From contig JAENRP010000291.1 of the NCBI GenBank assembly GCA_024741835.1, forward strand, positions 1,984 to 57,359: DNA of 55,376 nucleotides, in the 5' to 3' direction. How positions within the stretch are numbered: the stretch's first letter is position 1; every line of letters begins with the position of its first letter. A program made the translations under genes and the position numbers. The notes under the pieces are model-generated. The model was not told where the DNA came from and ran no database searches. It worked only from the letters and a program-made list of their open reading frames with translations. This DNA comes from Diplocarpon mali. Its lineage: Eukaryota > Ascomycota > Leotiomycetes > Helotiales > Drepanopezizaceae. Of this stretch, positions 34,672-47,200 are shown in pieces.

Positions 34672-35954
34672 GTTAGGGATGCTGGACTGGTGTGAGGGAA
34701 GAATGCTCGAGGAAAGGTCCGAATAGATAGGGAAGTTCTGGAGAATTCATAGACATGCAGTGCAGTTAAGTGGCCTGTAAGCAACTAGAAACCTGCTGTG
34801 GTTTATCACCATAAAAGGTAAGGAATTGGAGTTGATGAGACGAGATGAGAGGACGTCGGCAGGATACGAAGGATGAACACGGGTGTGCTCAACCAAACGC
34901 ACGTGGTGCGGTCGACGAGGCTCGTCAACCTCTCACGAGATACCTTCCTGGTCCCTCTATACTCAATACTGACTATCAGCGACAACGTGTGAGCACAAAC
35001 GCACGTATACAGGACTTTCATGCGTGTTTCGGAGTGTATTTTGTCATCTTCCAATATCACGTTGCCAATCATTGACCGAGCAGCAGTTCGCAAGGGCAGC
35101 TTCGCCCCGGCACATGATCCGCCTGCACCAGTCTTGCAGCATGACAAAACGCTCTTCAGAACCGGGATGCCAATGTCAATATCTTTCATATTCTTCAGCG
35201 ACAGAACATTTGGCTTCGAAGTACCACACGAGAAATTGCCAGAAAGCATGAGGCATGTAGTATGAGCAGCTCCCAGGTCTTCATCGCCCTTCACCCAGAC
35301 GATGTTCTGAATCCCACCCGAAGCCTATTCTTACCTTGTGGAATTTGAGAGATACCTAAATATACTCTGCTTTTCTGTAAGGGACAGGCGCTGATTACTC
35401 CTCAGAACCAAGCCAGGACGAAGGAGATTCTTGTTTTTGTGCGTCTTGAAGAAAAGAAAACCAATCAACGATTTGACAGAGCACCCTCCAGAGGTCTTCA
35501 GGGCCTTACGCAACGATTGCTTGAAAAGCCTACGCTGAACTGGTCCTGCAACCCATGCCGTGTGATTGTTTTCCTCATCGATTGCCAGTCTGGTGCCAGT
35601 TGGCCGCACCCTGCCAAATCCCAGGTGTCGACGCCTTCTCTACCAGTTCTTGTACATTTCCTGAGAACGCACTGCTCATGGTCGAGAAACACAGTCTCCA
35701 AACTAGTCGTCCCTCTCTATCAGAGAACGCTTTGAATATGGGCACCAGCTCCTGGCCCGATCTTGCGGCGTTGCATGGCTCGACAAACAGTCTAGAGGGA
35801 GAGCGTATCTGACTCCGTCACGGCAAACTCTCACTCTTTGCAGAGAATAAAGCACTCTATCTATAAAACTGTTAGAATATACAAGGATCAGGCTTATGTA
35901 ATCGTACCTTGTATAATAACTCCTGCAGTTCTACAAAACTCAAAATCTATACCT
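34672..35954. other. Intergenic, no supported gene
   Basis: About 1.3 kb with several frames of 60-160 codons on both strands, none of which I can connect to a family or splice into a gene. The proximal part is the promoter of the minus-strand gene starting at 34,671. Confidence 0.35.
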
Positions 35955-36287
35955 TTAGATTCTGTCAAAAACGTTGGCAAAACCAGTCAGCTTGAACGTA
36001 GCATCTTCTCTCTTCGTTTTCAGTATCTCAGATTCGAGCACGTAAGATGTCCCTCGAGTTGCAGCATCATCGGAGGAGAAATGGAATGCTATCTTAGAGG
36101 TAGTAGTGGATGACCAATCCGCCAGCAAGGAGACCCAATCATAGGCTTCGAAGGTCACGTTTTCGACGGGTCGTACAGGGCCTCTCTAAACGACGACGAC
36201 GTCTGTTGCGGACTTCACTCTCCATGCTGACTTGACGATGGACGACGGATGTTGAAATACTGGAAATGGCGCTGAGATGGACGACAT
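35955..36287 (-). pseudogene. Short damaged gene or spliced fragment, about 110 codons
   Basis: One continuous frame runs from ATG 36,287 to TAA 35,957-35,955 with a single internal TAG at 36,188-36,186. It reads MSSISAPFPVFQHPSS and, after the stop, VRPVENVTFEAYDWVSLLAD, both protein-like. Either a CAG codon has become TAG, or a weak 51-bp intron (GTCAAG...TTTAG, in phase, no good branch site) removes the stop. No family is recognised. Confidence 0.35.
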
Positions 36288-36773
36288 AGATCACGGCTTG
36301 TTTCGCTGCGATGGTCTTCTCGAAAGTTTGTCAGCCTCCCCCCCTCCCAAGTCCGAGAAAATCCCCCTTCTCAGGACTACATTCTGGGAATACGAAGTAT
36401 ATTGCCAGAGGCCGCCAACTTTCCCGAGTATGGCTTCTAATGTTGCCCAGATTCAGGACTGGCGCACGGAGGGGATCATGACAGTCTCGTCGTCCCATCA
36501 CGTCCACGCGGGGAGTCTTGCCCTGGATTCTGACGGCACAATGCTCGTCCACGATGCTATCATTTCTGCTCGACTCTCCAACGACTGTATCTGCTGTTAC
36601 TAGAGGACTGCTGGTCATATGTGAACAGACTTCCTCGCAGTACCTACTTTTCCTACTTCTGCACACCGCTCACCTTCATATCCGCAAATTATTTTGGTCC
36701 TGGCGATTGTCCACCTGAAGCACCGCCCTTGCAACGGTTGAGATTCTGCTTCCTTTGACCAGACGCGTCCACA
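36288..36773. other. Intergenic / promoter of the dioxygenase locus
   Basis: No supported gene. Contains the 5' flanks of the damaged minus-strand frame and of the plus-strand dioxygenase. Confidence 0.35.
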
Positions 36774-38039
36774 ATGGCACCGGTTCTTGGGGTCCGCTAC
36801 GAAGAGAGCACCGCAATCCCATTCAAGGCCACAACCTCTCTCGCCTCCTACATTCCCGGTCGAAGCATCGTCCCAAAGCACGACGCAACCTGCGAGTACG
36901 AAGACCTCAAGCCGTCTTTCTCCAACAAGAAGTGGCCTGCCTATGCCGAGGTGCCGTACGAAGACAAAGCACACCGCGGCTCTCCAGCCTTCACAAACCT
37001 GCTCGCAACCGCGACAGACATCTTCGACTACAACCCCAAGGTTGGCACGAAGTCCACGGCGTCGACCTCGCAACACTCACCGGACGCCGCGAAGAACGAG
37101 CTCGCCCTGCTCATGTTCACACGCGGCGTAGTCTTCTTCCGCAACCAGAATTTCTTCACCATCGACGCCCAGCGCGAACTGGGCCTCTACTTCGGCAGTC
37201 TGCACAAACACGCCACGACGTCGGTGCCCAAGCGCGGAGATCTGGATGATGTGCACGTCGTCTACACCGATGAGAAATCTACCGACCAGCGGGCGATGTT
37301 ATCGCCCAGCTTCCTGTGGCATTCAGACGCCCCCTACGAGCTGTAGCCATCTTCCTACACCTCTCTGAAAGTCCTCAAAGTTCCCCCGCGGGGTGGAGGG
37401 GGCGACACGCCATGGTCCTCCCAATACGCCGCTTACGATGCCCTGTCGACACCGATGCAGAAATACCTTGAATCGCTGACCGCGCTGCACTCCTCCCACA
37501 TGCAAGCCGAAGGCACGCTCGCAGCCGGGCGAACCGTGGGGCGCGACCCGATCGTGACCGAACACCCTCTGATCAGGTCGCATCCCGTGACGGTATGGAA
37601 AGCACTGTTCTGCAACCCGGGATTCGTGACACAGATCGTGGGTGTGCCCAAGGTGGAGAGCGATGTGATTATGGGATACCTGAACGAGGTTGTGGCGACG
37701 ACGCAGGAGCTACACGTTAGGCTTCAATGGGGGAAGGATGATGTTGCATTTTGGGACAACTGGGTGACGGTATGTCGTCCAGCCTCTTCCCCCTTGATTC
37801 TCTCCCTGTTTTCCCTCACACGATCCGCGATTTGGTGTACTATTACTGAACTCGCCTAGAACCACTCCGCATCCTACAGCTTCGCTCCCTACCGCCGCCG
37901 CGCCGGGCGGGTAGCGGTCCAAGCCGAAAGACCGTTCTTAGCACCCGATGCCAGGAGCCAAGAACAAGAGCTGGCGAGGGAATATGGGCTGCCTGCTGTG
38001 AACAAGGATGGCAGTAAGCAGAGTCATTGCAAGGACTAG
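36774..38039 (+). pseudogene. TauD/TfdA-type 2-oxoglutarate dioxygenase with in-frame stop
   Basis: Two exons (36,774-37,769 and 37,860-38,039; intron GTATGT...GCCTAG, 90 bp) give a 391-codon frame of normal family length, but codon 191 is TAG (37,344-37,346). Sequence on both sides is conserved TauD family: FFRNQNFFTIDAQRELG, FLWHSDAPYEL, then the stop, then PSSYTSLKVLKVPP, GDTPWSSQYAAYDALS and NHSASYSF. The iron ligands His183, Asp185 and His334 are present, as is Arg349, which would bind 2-oxoglutarate. Relatives have Gln at the stop (YELQPPS-type), so CAG-to-TAG explains it. The usual DNR near the distal His is DNW. Intact members oxidise sulfonates, sulfates or related substrates. A 38-bp pseudo-intron around the stop is too short. 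Confidence 0.8.
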
Positions 38040-38370
38040 CGAGGGAGGTGGAGATCTCGAATCTTGTAGCGATTCAGCGGGCTTGGCTGTGCACATGGGA
38101 CGGCTTCATGCTCTTCGGGCTGGAAGCTGCATTTGTTATTACTTGTAGACGAGACGAGGCATGATTAGTCGATAGGTACGTAGAGATATACGAAATGTCC
38201 AGAAACGTTGAGACATCACAGGTGTGTGCTTATATATTACATCTCAAATCTTCCTGGTATCCTCGTCAAGGCGTGATCTTTTCTACGACCACATCAACGT
38301 GCCCGCGCTCTCGAAATGCAGCCTCAACACCAAACTCCAGCCGTGGTGTCCCCACCCAGACACGTCCGAA
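38040..38370. other. Convergent 3' region
   Basis: The dioxygenase (plus) and Nup49 (minus) converge here. No gene; presumably 3' untranslated sequence of both. Confidence 0.4.
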
Positions 38371-39827
38371 TCAATACAGCCCGCTCTTGTGGCCATTCGT
38401 CTTCCCGTTGTGCCCCGAGTTGAACTGTCCCAGCTGCAAAGTCCTCACGCCCTCTCTCGAGGCCCCGATCTTCCCTGCCACGCTAAGAAGTCCATGCTCG
38501 AAGTCTCGCAGCACGCCGAACAGCTCGTTGGTTGGATCTTCTTGTGCGGTGGTCGCACCCTTCCGCTTGGCAACCAGGGCGTTGATCTGCTGTGCGCTGC
38601 TTGCCTCGACGGATCTCAGGTGCTGCTCAATTTCCATGATGTGTTTTTGGTACGTGTTGAGTGTGGCTGCCAGCTCATCAGCAGTGCTTCCGAAGAAACC
38701 GACGATATCCTGTGCATCCTCGTCGCCATTGCCTTGTCCCAGGTTGTCGTTTGCGTAGACACCTTGGTTGTGGTATTGCGGGGGGAGCTTCAGGTTGTCA
38801 ATGGCTTTGAAGCTCAGCTTTGCGTGCTCGGCATCGACCTTGATGAGTTTCCCGACGATTGAGATGGCTTGCGCGTCCGAATCTTGAGAATTTTCTACGC
38901 CGATGCGCTTTCGTCTGCAGAATTCGACATCGTTGGGCACTTGGGCTAGCTGGTTCGCGTGCGCTGGCATGATGGCGTCGCAGTCGTACTTTAATCGGAT
39001 CTGGCTTTGAATGACGTCGTCGTACATGGTAATCTGCTTTTGGATATCATCATGAAGATCAGTGAATCGTGTTGTTCCCCGAAGCTGACTGACATCGATT
39101 CGAACACCCGGGACTGACTGTGATTGTGGCGAATTTGTGGACTGTCCCAGCGTTAATCCGCCGCCTAACGTGGCACCAAACAGACCTGAGCCTTGGTTTT
39201 GATTTAACATAGAGCCGGGTTGCTGCTGCTGCTGCTGTTGTTGTTGGGTTTGATTCTGTGTTGTGCTTCCTCCAAGACCACCACTTGTGACATGGTTAGC
39301 AATGGTTCGGAGATCGAAGACAGCAATTGAGACACATACAACAAGGAATTAGCTGGCTTGTTCTGGGTCGCGTTTTGAGAATTGAGGCCGCTGAAGAGGC
39401 CGCCAGCAGGATTACTATTCAGTGAAGGTGCTGCGTTATTGGTCGCGCCGAAGAGACCACCCGCTTGCTGAGGTTGAGAGGTTGTAGTAGACGCTCCGAA
39501 CAGCCCAGTCGGAGCTGGCTGCGAAGTCGCAGTACTTCCAAAGAGTCCGCCGCTCTGCTGCTGCGGTTGTGCAGATCCAAATAGCCCTCCGGTCTGTGGC
39601 TGCGTCGTCGCCGTAGACCCAAATAACCCCCCTCCAGCTTTGGAGGTAGCCGAATTCGATCCAAAAAGTCCTCCAGTTTGCCCTTGAGCTGGCGCTGTTC
39701 CGAATAATCCTCCTGCTGCCGGTTGACTCGCAGGTGTCGATCCAAAGAGGCCTCCCGTCTGCGCAGCAGAAGTTGTTGATAAGCCAAAAAGCCCGCCAGG
39801 CTTACTGGCGCCCGCAGTTCCAAACAT
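38371..39827 (-). CDS. nup49: FG nucleoporin Nup49 (NUP58/45 type), 466 aa
   Basis: Exons 39,827-39,340 and 39,283-38,371 flank a 56-bp intron (donor GTATGT, branch GCTAAC, acceptor CACAAG); total 1,401 nt. The N-terminal 160 residues carry about ten GLFG repeats separated by Ser/Thr/Gln-rich spacers, followed by a polyglutamine run. The C-terminal 250 residues form a helical/coiled-coil region (FTDLHDDIQKQITMYDDVI, LNTYQKHIMEIEQHLRSVE). This is the architecture of Nup49 in the Nsp1-Nup49-Nup57 channel complex of the nuclear pore. The frame is open upstream of the chosen ATG, back to a TAG that could be an acceptor (GATAYRYATTKAP-like residues), so a short extra 5' exon is possible. It is divergent from FIP1, 388 bp away. 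Confidence 0.85.
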
Positions 39828-40215
39828 TCCGCCTGGTGCAGGTGCTTTTGTCGTTGCGTAACGATATGCGTCGTCAAAATTGATGCCGAGCTATGCTACC
39901 CTGGTCGTCGCGGTACTGGGGCTGCTCACAACAATGGATTGGCAGGATTTATGTTGATACTCAATGCGCTGGGTCCCCTCGCAGATCGAGCCAAGTCCTC
40001 TACGCGTGCTTAGCAGAGTATCTCCCACTGCCGGTCGACTTTGCTGAAATGGAATGGAGACGGAATGCGATGCGACTTCTGATGTAGCCTCTATCGTGAG
40101 AGATACGCGTCTGGAAATATTGCGCTAGGCGAGCAAGCTCCGAGGACCTTGCAGCTCCGACGTCAACTTATCGATCTGGCGCTACTCGCAAAACGAACGC
40201 CATATAACCGCCATT
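39828..40215. promoter_or_regulatory. Shared divergent promoter, Nup49 / FIP1
   Basis: A 388-bp spacer lies between two housekeeping genes transcribed away from each other. No TATA box or named site can be assigned. The position makes it the promoter of both. Confidence 0.5.
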
Positions 40216-41281
40216 ATGGATATCGACGAGGATGATGACTTTTATGCGAACGACGAAGGTGCAGAGAAAAAGACCGAGCAGCCCGAAAAGGTTGCCGAAG
40301 CCCCTCAATCGACTGTCAAGTCAACGCAAGAGGACGAGGACCTAGAAGAGGGCGAGGAGGAAGACGAGGCGGATTCTGGGAGTGATTCAGTATGCGCCAA
40401 CAACGGTTCCTGTGCTGCGTCTGTTGACACTCGACCAGGATATAGATATTATCACAGAACGAAAAGATGGATTGAAAGCCGCCCCGCCATCGTACGTACC
40501 TCTGCACCACAAGGCCAGACAATATTGACCAGTGATTAGTCAACCCAAATATAACGAGATCCGGAACATCAGTCAAAGGACGGGCTCGACAAATGTCGTC
40601 ACGAAGGCTGCTGTGATCAAGAAGGAACCTGCGAAGGCCGCCTCGCTGCCTTCAGGCGGCGCAGATCTGCCAGGTATTTCAACATCGAAGATTGATGTCA
40701 ATGCAAAGCCCATATACGAACCCGCTGGAAAGCCGATTACACAAGTCAACATTGATGAAGGCATGCTTCTCCTCTCTTGATAGGAACATGGCCACGCTAA
40801 CCACTCAGATCTGAATGAGAACGACAAACCATGGCGACGGCCCGGCACAGACGTCAGCGACTACTTCAACTACGGCTTCGACGAATTCACATGGGCGCTC
40901 TACGCTAGCAAGCAAGAAACAGTGCGCTCTGAGGTTGCCGCTTCGAACCCGAAGAAGATGCTCGAAGACATGATGATGATGACGATGATGCCAGGCATGG
41001 TTCCTGGAGCTGCTGGAGGAGCTGGTATGCCGGGCATGGAAGGGATGACGCCAGAGATGATGCAGCAGATGCAAGCCATGATGACTGGTGGTATGGATCC
41101 AAGCCAGATGGATCCTTCGGCGATGTTCGGCCAAGGAGGCGCCGGCGGTGTTCAAGGGAACCAGGGTTTTGGAGGGCAGGGGTTTGGCCAGGGCCAAAAC
41201 CAGTTTGGATACGATCAGGGCGGAGGCAATCGGGGGGGCAACTTTGGGAAAGGTCGTGCTGGAAGAAGAGGTGGGTGGTAA
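40216..41281 (+). CDS. fip1: Pre-mRNA 3'-end processing factor Fip1, 306 aa
   Basis: Four exons (40,216-40,389; 40,439-40,491; 40,540-40,760; 40,809-41,281) give 921 nt. Introns 1 and 2 are GT-AG; intron 3 is GC-AG (GAAG|GCATGC...CACGCTAACCACTCAG|AT), the only splice that joins VNIDE to [15 protein letters not shown]. The protein has an acidic N-terminus, a conserved [16 protein letters not shown] segment, and the Fip1 motif [19 protein letters not shown] at about residue 156, followed by [10 protein letters not shown]. Fip1 links poly(A) polymerase to the cleavage and polyadenylation factor in the nucleus. The C-terminus is Met-rich, then Gly/Gln/Arg-rich ([24 protein letters not shown]). 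Length matches fungal Fip1. Confidence 0.93.
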
Positions 41282-44200
41282 TCCTCTATCCCTTGGGCGT
41301 TTCGGCTACATCGACAAAAAGGGGTCAGGAGCTCTGGACGGAAACGGGGCACAAATAAATGGCCATTTTTCCATGCACCTTCACTGCATCACTTGACTTT
41401 TATTCACATCTATCTTGTGATCTGGGGGGCATGATACCTTTTGCTTGCCGAATAGCCCACGGCTTCCAGGTATTGCTCCTTGCTCCACTTTAAACGCCTA
41501 ATGCTGATGCGTTGAAATATAATTCGTACTGCCCCTTAGATCACATTATCATGCTTTCCAGGACTCCTGGGGTTGACAATCGCACAAGACTTACATCGGT
41601 CAGCTATTGGTTCTATTTGCTTACCATGCCTGGAGCCAGCAGTGAGTCGGAAGTGCAACTGATTCGCACAGGTGAATTTTTCTGATCAGGGCTCCTTTTT
41701 TGGCTTTGCTTGGCTGTATTGGAATACTATAAATGCCTTGGCCTGCCTGAGCTCTGTCAAATGCAGATCCTCTTTCAGTACATTTTGAATCTTTTGTTGA
41801 CAAGTTGATGTGTTGATGTGTTTCTATTCCAACTGTTGCATGTAGCATCATTGGTCCTCTGAAGAATCATTATTGTAATAATGCCGCAGCTTTTGGGGTG
41901 AGTGCGGGGGCTTTGCCCTTTTCCAGGCAGTCTTTTTAAAGTTGCAAGAGAAAAGGCCCTTGCGGAATTGACAAACAGCCTGTGAACATCTCCAAGGTCT
42001 TTGTATTTCGATTGAGGCAATGAAAATTAAACATTTTTCATACGATTTGGAGGGAGATATGAAGATGCATAGAGTCTTCTAAGAACAACTAGCAAGATGG
42101 CTCGCCTTATCCTAGCAGTTCCGTCTGGTTGTGGAAGTCATAAGATGTAGATATTATCTATCATTTACCACTTGTGTGCTCACTGCTCTGCTGTGAGTGT
42201 GTTTTGCAGCGAGTAGATTTTTCCTGATTCTCTCTACCTTGTTTTGAGCTAATCTCTGCCAGAATTAGCGTCGCCAGATTTCTACGATATCCCAGACCGT
42301 CTGTGGAAGGTTTTTGCTCCTGTTATTGCCCTCCACATTGGCTGATATTCCATAGAGAATTCCATAGTACAGGCGTCTTACAACCTGGTGGCTTCACGCC
42401 TCCCACACCGTTACAGCTCTGGAATAGCTGTTTGTCTTCTTATGGCATAAGCTTCATCAAATAAATTCTAGCTGCTCCCCTTGAACCAGCTGATCGGTTT
42501 TCTCTTTCCAAACTCTTTTTCCTCTGTAGGAGATTGCATGACTAGTCTCTTGATGTACTGTGGGTGCTCCCCACCTTTCAATTCACTTCAATGGCCTTTG
42601 CTAACAATTCCTCTGGCCACCTTACACCTTGCTCCCTCACAGATTCCCACATCTTCTCAGGAGCACCCCGCTTCACCCTCTAAATCCTTAGCAGAGCTTT
42701 GTCTAGGAATGTCTTGACGTTGTTAAGGCTCGCGTAATTCTTAGAGCGGTCATGTATTTGAGGAGCTTTGGTCCATCCTAGGGCCATTTATTAGGGTTAT
42801 TTTGTTTTTGCTCGCTAGAGCGTCACTGACTAGGCATCTGCTGTATGACCCTTCCACCTGATGTCTTGCCAACTTGTCAGACGTTCACATTCTCATCTTG
42901 TTCTCAGCACCCAATGGAATGTTATTGCCAGATGGGCATTAGAACGTCCAGCCTTAGGTTAAGTTTGTTTGCAATATCTGTCAGAATCGCTTATTCCAGG
43001 GGGAATTCAGCACACTCCAGGACTATTCCAATTTCCAGAGCAAATGGCAGCTCAAGAGGGCCTATCATTCTTATATCTGGTCTGGGATGTTACTATACCT
43101 CACTTTACTGGAATGTTCAATTGAAATGGCCTCTCAACAAACAATGCTTGGTGGGTAGAATCATGCTCTCTATCGCTACCCCTCTTTTCCAGTAGGGCAT
43201 AATAATATGTAACAACAGGCAAATAAAACATAACCCTTTTTTTAGTCTCGTTGAATTAATCCTATTACTGACCTGTGCTCCAGATCACGCTGACTATCCC
43301 TATTCCTCGGGCTCTTTCTTTTCATAATATTTTGACCACAAACACATTCCTCTTGATTTAGAAATGTTTACTGAGGTCTCTCCCAGAAGGCATGCAGGAA
43401 GCCCGCGGCCCTGCCTATGTCTCATTGAAGTCTACAGATCTCAACTCATATTAGTGGACTCTTGGTATATATTTTACTTCAGAGCTTCCACTAAGTTGTG
43501 CTTTGTTTGGAAATGCTTCCGGAAGATTTTCGTTTCAGCCTCTCCTCGAATATATACTAGCGCAGAATCGCCGAAGATCACATACTTCCAGAAGGAATTG
43601 AGAATAGCTACCAGCTAAGGCATTGGCTTCATCCGGACGGGTATCCAGCTCTGCTTGTCTGGGCGTTCGGTCAACAACCCAATGGCCTCCAAAGGTTCAT
43701 CTGGGTTTCTAGGCTTAGGCACAGGCATATCTTTTACCAGGGCCCAGTTGGACCGAGTGAACTACCACGTACTGGTGAGTATTGGCTTCGTATGTTCGTA
43801 TGTATTCCACTCAAGGGGGCGCAGTATACTATAAAACTGATATAGTACCCAAATAAGACAATTGGCTCTAGGCGGGAGAGAGTCATTGACCGAATTGATG
43901 CTAACTATTGTTCTCGCAGAAATTGCTCGTGCATATCGATGTTTTGCCGACCAAGTCATTCTCTTCATTAATAGAGTGGGTCAGAGCAATAGAGTAAAGT
44001 TCTGTTTGTGGACTTCTGGCCCCCGGTACAGTGACATTTCTCAGGACAATAATTCTTGTTTGTGGTATTTCCAGTTTTGCTGATGTCTGAAATAAAAACC
44101 GTTATTTTGAGGCTCTCCAGTGGAGGTTAAGCCCGTCTCGGTCGAGCGAAGTATTTGGATATTTCTCAGCTGCAATATTCCTTACAGTCTGCAAGATATT

Positions 44201-47200
44201 TTTGGCAGAGTCTTTATTTCCATGAAAAACGAATGGTCTTTATGCGATGCTCCTGGAAGATTCTCATGCTTGAGCGTGCGATATGTCGAGGTGGGGATGG
44301 GCGAAAATAAGCCGTAATATCGCGTTTCCCCGTCGAAACTTGGAACAATATAATCGTCAGAACACAGCATGAAGACTATTGTCTAACCGCCGCAGAGGAG
44401 GTTGAGTTCGAGCCGAGGGTTCGCGGAGGGAAGGGAATATCGGGCCACCCGCTTAGGAGTGCCTCGGCGTACCCCCCGAGGGTCCTGTAAGTCAATCTCT
44501 GGATGGCAGCAGATCAGTGACTGCCGTCAGCGATGCTTTTCCGGCGGCTTATAGGGGCCAGTGCTTCATTTCCGAGGCGAATATACCTATTGGGCACTCG
44601 GAACAGGATGGCAGCGCCACTCAACCAAGTCTTTCCACTGGAGTTGAGCTTGACTTGAACAAGGTTCTCCACAGCCCTCTAGTCGGCTCCCATAAATAGA
44701 GATAGAAAGCCTCCAAATGTTGAAGCCGAAGCTGTTTTGGTCCCGTCTTGGGTTTATCGAAGTCGACAAGAGCCTAGAGCAAGGCATATCTATTGTTTAT
44801 GGTACCCATCAAGCGATTTACGCGCAGGAAACCCTGCTGAGCAGCAACTGGCAACTCGGACCACGAGAGAATCATGGATTTCCCACCGCTCCAGATAAGG
44901 GCTTTCACGCATCCCTTGACCACCATCCAGCAGCAGACTGCTTGAGAAATGGGAGGTGACGCAGATTGCCCCTTCAAAGTCCAAGCTGTGTACTTCCCTT
45001 TAAGAAGTTAATATGGTTTTCGAGAAGGCCAATCGGACCAAGCCTCTCGGCTGTAGACTGCTGGAATGATCGGAAAGGCGCTGTCTGGTAGAAGGTTCTT
45101 TGGATAAACTCCATGGTATTTTTCAAGGCCTGGGTGATAACACATGGGAAGGAACTACCCCTGCCATTGTGTATCCTTGGTAATGTGATGCTGCTTGGTA
45201 TGTACATCTATTTGCTTGATATCCGATTCTTGATCTGATCTGATGCTAGCCACTGTAAATGGCTGAGTTTCATGGAGGAAAAAAAGCATCTTTCAGTTGT
45301 CACTTTGCACAGGTGAGGGGTTTTATCCCTTCTTTCTTATATCGCTCTATCAAGGGCCTACAAAGCACAGATGGGGCTAGGATATAAGAGAGGTAGAAGG
45401 CACAAGAGCTAAAAACACGCTCCGAGAAAATGGCAAAACTGCTGAAGAGAGTTAGATTGTAAACAATATGCCAGCTCAGAGGCCTAGCTCAGGATCAGTA
45501 GTCCGTGGGTGAGCTGATGAAGCTCTTGAAGCCCTAGTCTGGAACGCGAAGAAAAGTCTCTCCTTGAGAATCTGGATTATAGCGAATAGGATGAAGCCTT
45601 TGCAGTCAAGATTTATTACATGATAGGCCGCGGCTATTTCAGCCTCGTCTATACAGCCTTTCTGTTCTAAATTTCTCACTGCTGCTAATACTTGAAACCA
45701 CTCCATAACATTAAACCTTCTTCTGATTCCACCTCCTTGATAATATTTTCTCTATAATCACAGCAACCTTTTTGTCAACTATTGTTCTTGAAACAGTCTA
45801 CAATACCACAGTCCTCCTTAACCCTGCACTTGAATAGACTATCAGCATCTATTCCAAGACGATTCTACTTCTATATCTTTAACCACTTTCTTCCTCAGAC
45901 ATATTAAGGTAAGCGAAATCATGATTGCTCACAAGCACACATATAAGAAACAATTTCTCTGGAGAATCCGCTTGCGATAGGTTAAAACTGCTTAGTTTTT
46001 GCGATTTGAATTTGGAGAGTATTCTCCCTTCAGAGTTTGGATTTCTAGTTTGGCTTCTCACCTTTCCAATACCTCTCCAAACTCAAACTCCGCAAGAGAC
46101 TAGCATCTGAACAACAATACTACCCTGCTTTTGGGTCGATCTAGCTGCACTACTGTCTCTGTACTTCTAGTACGTTCGTCCTCATCTGAAGATCTTTCAT
46201 CCCTACTCTCCTGCAATCCCTCTAGTTGCTCATCTTTGAAATCACCGCTTGTTACTCCTTGTTTACAAAACACGCTGCATAGAACAAGTTCTGCTATAAA
46301 TTTCTCCAATTCATATTAAGCCACATTTGTTTTGCTTCCCTAAGACATTTCAACTATATCAAGCCTGTTCTAACTACTCTACCTAGATTCAAAACGTCTC
46401 GAAACTCGCAACTATACTACCCTTCTCGACATCGACAACTCCTTTTTCACCTCGAAGATCACAGTACAGATCTCTCTTCATATACTACTAAACTGCTTTC
46501 TTTCTTCGACTTTGACGAAATTCTCTGGCTTTCAAGGTAAATGAAGTTTTTTATCATTATTTAAATTTGGTTTTTGCTTTTTGGTTTCCTGCCATAGCTA
46601 TACTTTTGCAATTCTCTTTGATATCTAGTTAGTATCAGGCTGGAAATTAGACAGCACTTTTTCCTTTTGCCCTACAAGTCCTTCTGGGTATATGAATAGC
46701 ACTCTGGGATGTCGAGGCAGCCGCTGTTTGCAGTTTAATATCTGCACTTTTCATAGTATTTCACCTCTTAGTATCAGGCTTAATCTGCCTCTTTATTTAG
46801 GAGCGCAAGAATCCTACATCACCTCAATATCCTTGGTAACAAGACGGGCATATCCTTCCTAGATGAGCTTGCACAATCTTAGATATGCCTCTACAGCTTC
46901 ATTGGATGCATACATATCCTGGTTAACACTATTCATAATACATTGCTCAAGCAAGCTCCAACTTACTCTTTGGTATGTATTTGAATTTACTCGGAGAGTA
47001 GAGATCATTCTTCTTAAGATTTTTTACCAGCTCAGGCTAAGCTAGATTCTGTGGGTATTACAACGGTATTCCCAAGCACAAGGCTCTGAAGCGCAACTCT
47101 GTCTTCACTTTTCAATTCACCCTGAAATCAATCTCTACCTTTTGCTTTCCCTACTAAGTCATTGGCGGCTTGTTAGCGGCTCTTGGGGTCTACAACAGTT

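Noticed and set aside
35020..35265. Plus-strand frame vaguely like the end of ribosomal protein L11 (DRTFGFEVP)
   Set aside because: The central conserved L11 block is missing and no splice restores it; similarity is too short to support.
36755..37249. Long frames overlapping the dioxygenase start in other frames
   Set aside because: Arg/Pro/His-biased products, shadows of the GC-rich dioxygenase exon.
37342..37379. Intron to remove the dioxygenase TAG
   Set aside because: It would be only 38 bp, shorter than any intron here, lacks a branch site, and would delete conserved residues.
44400..44490. GC-rich islet with a CCTCGG...CCGAGG hairpin as a structured RNA
   Set aside because: A single 6-bp stem is not enough to support an RNA gene.
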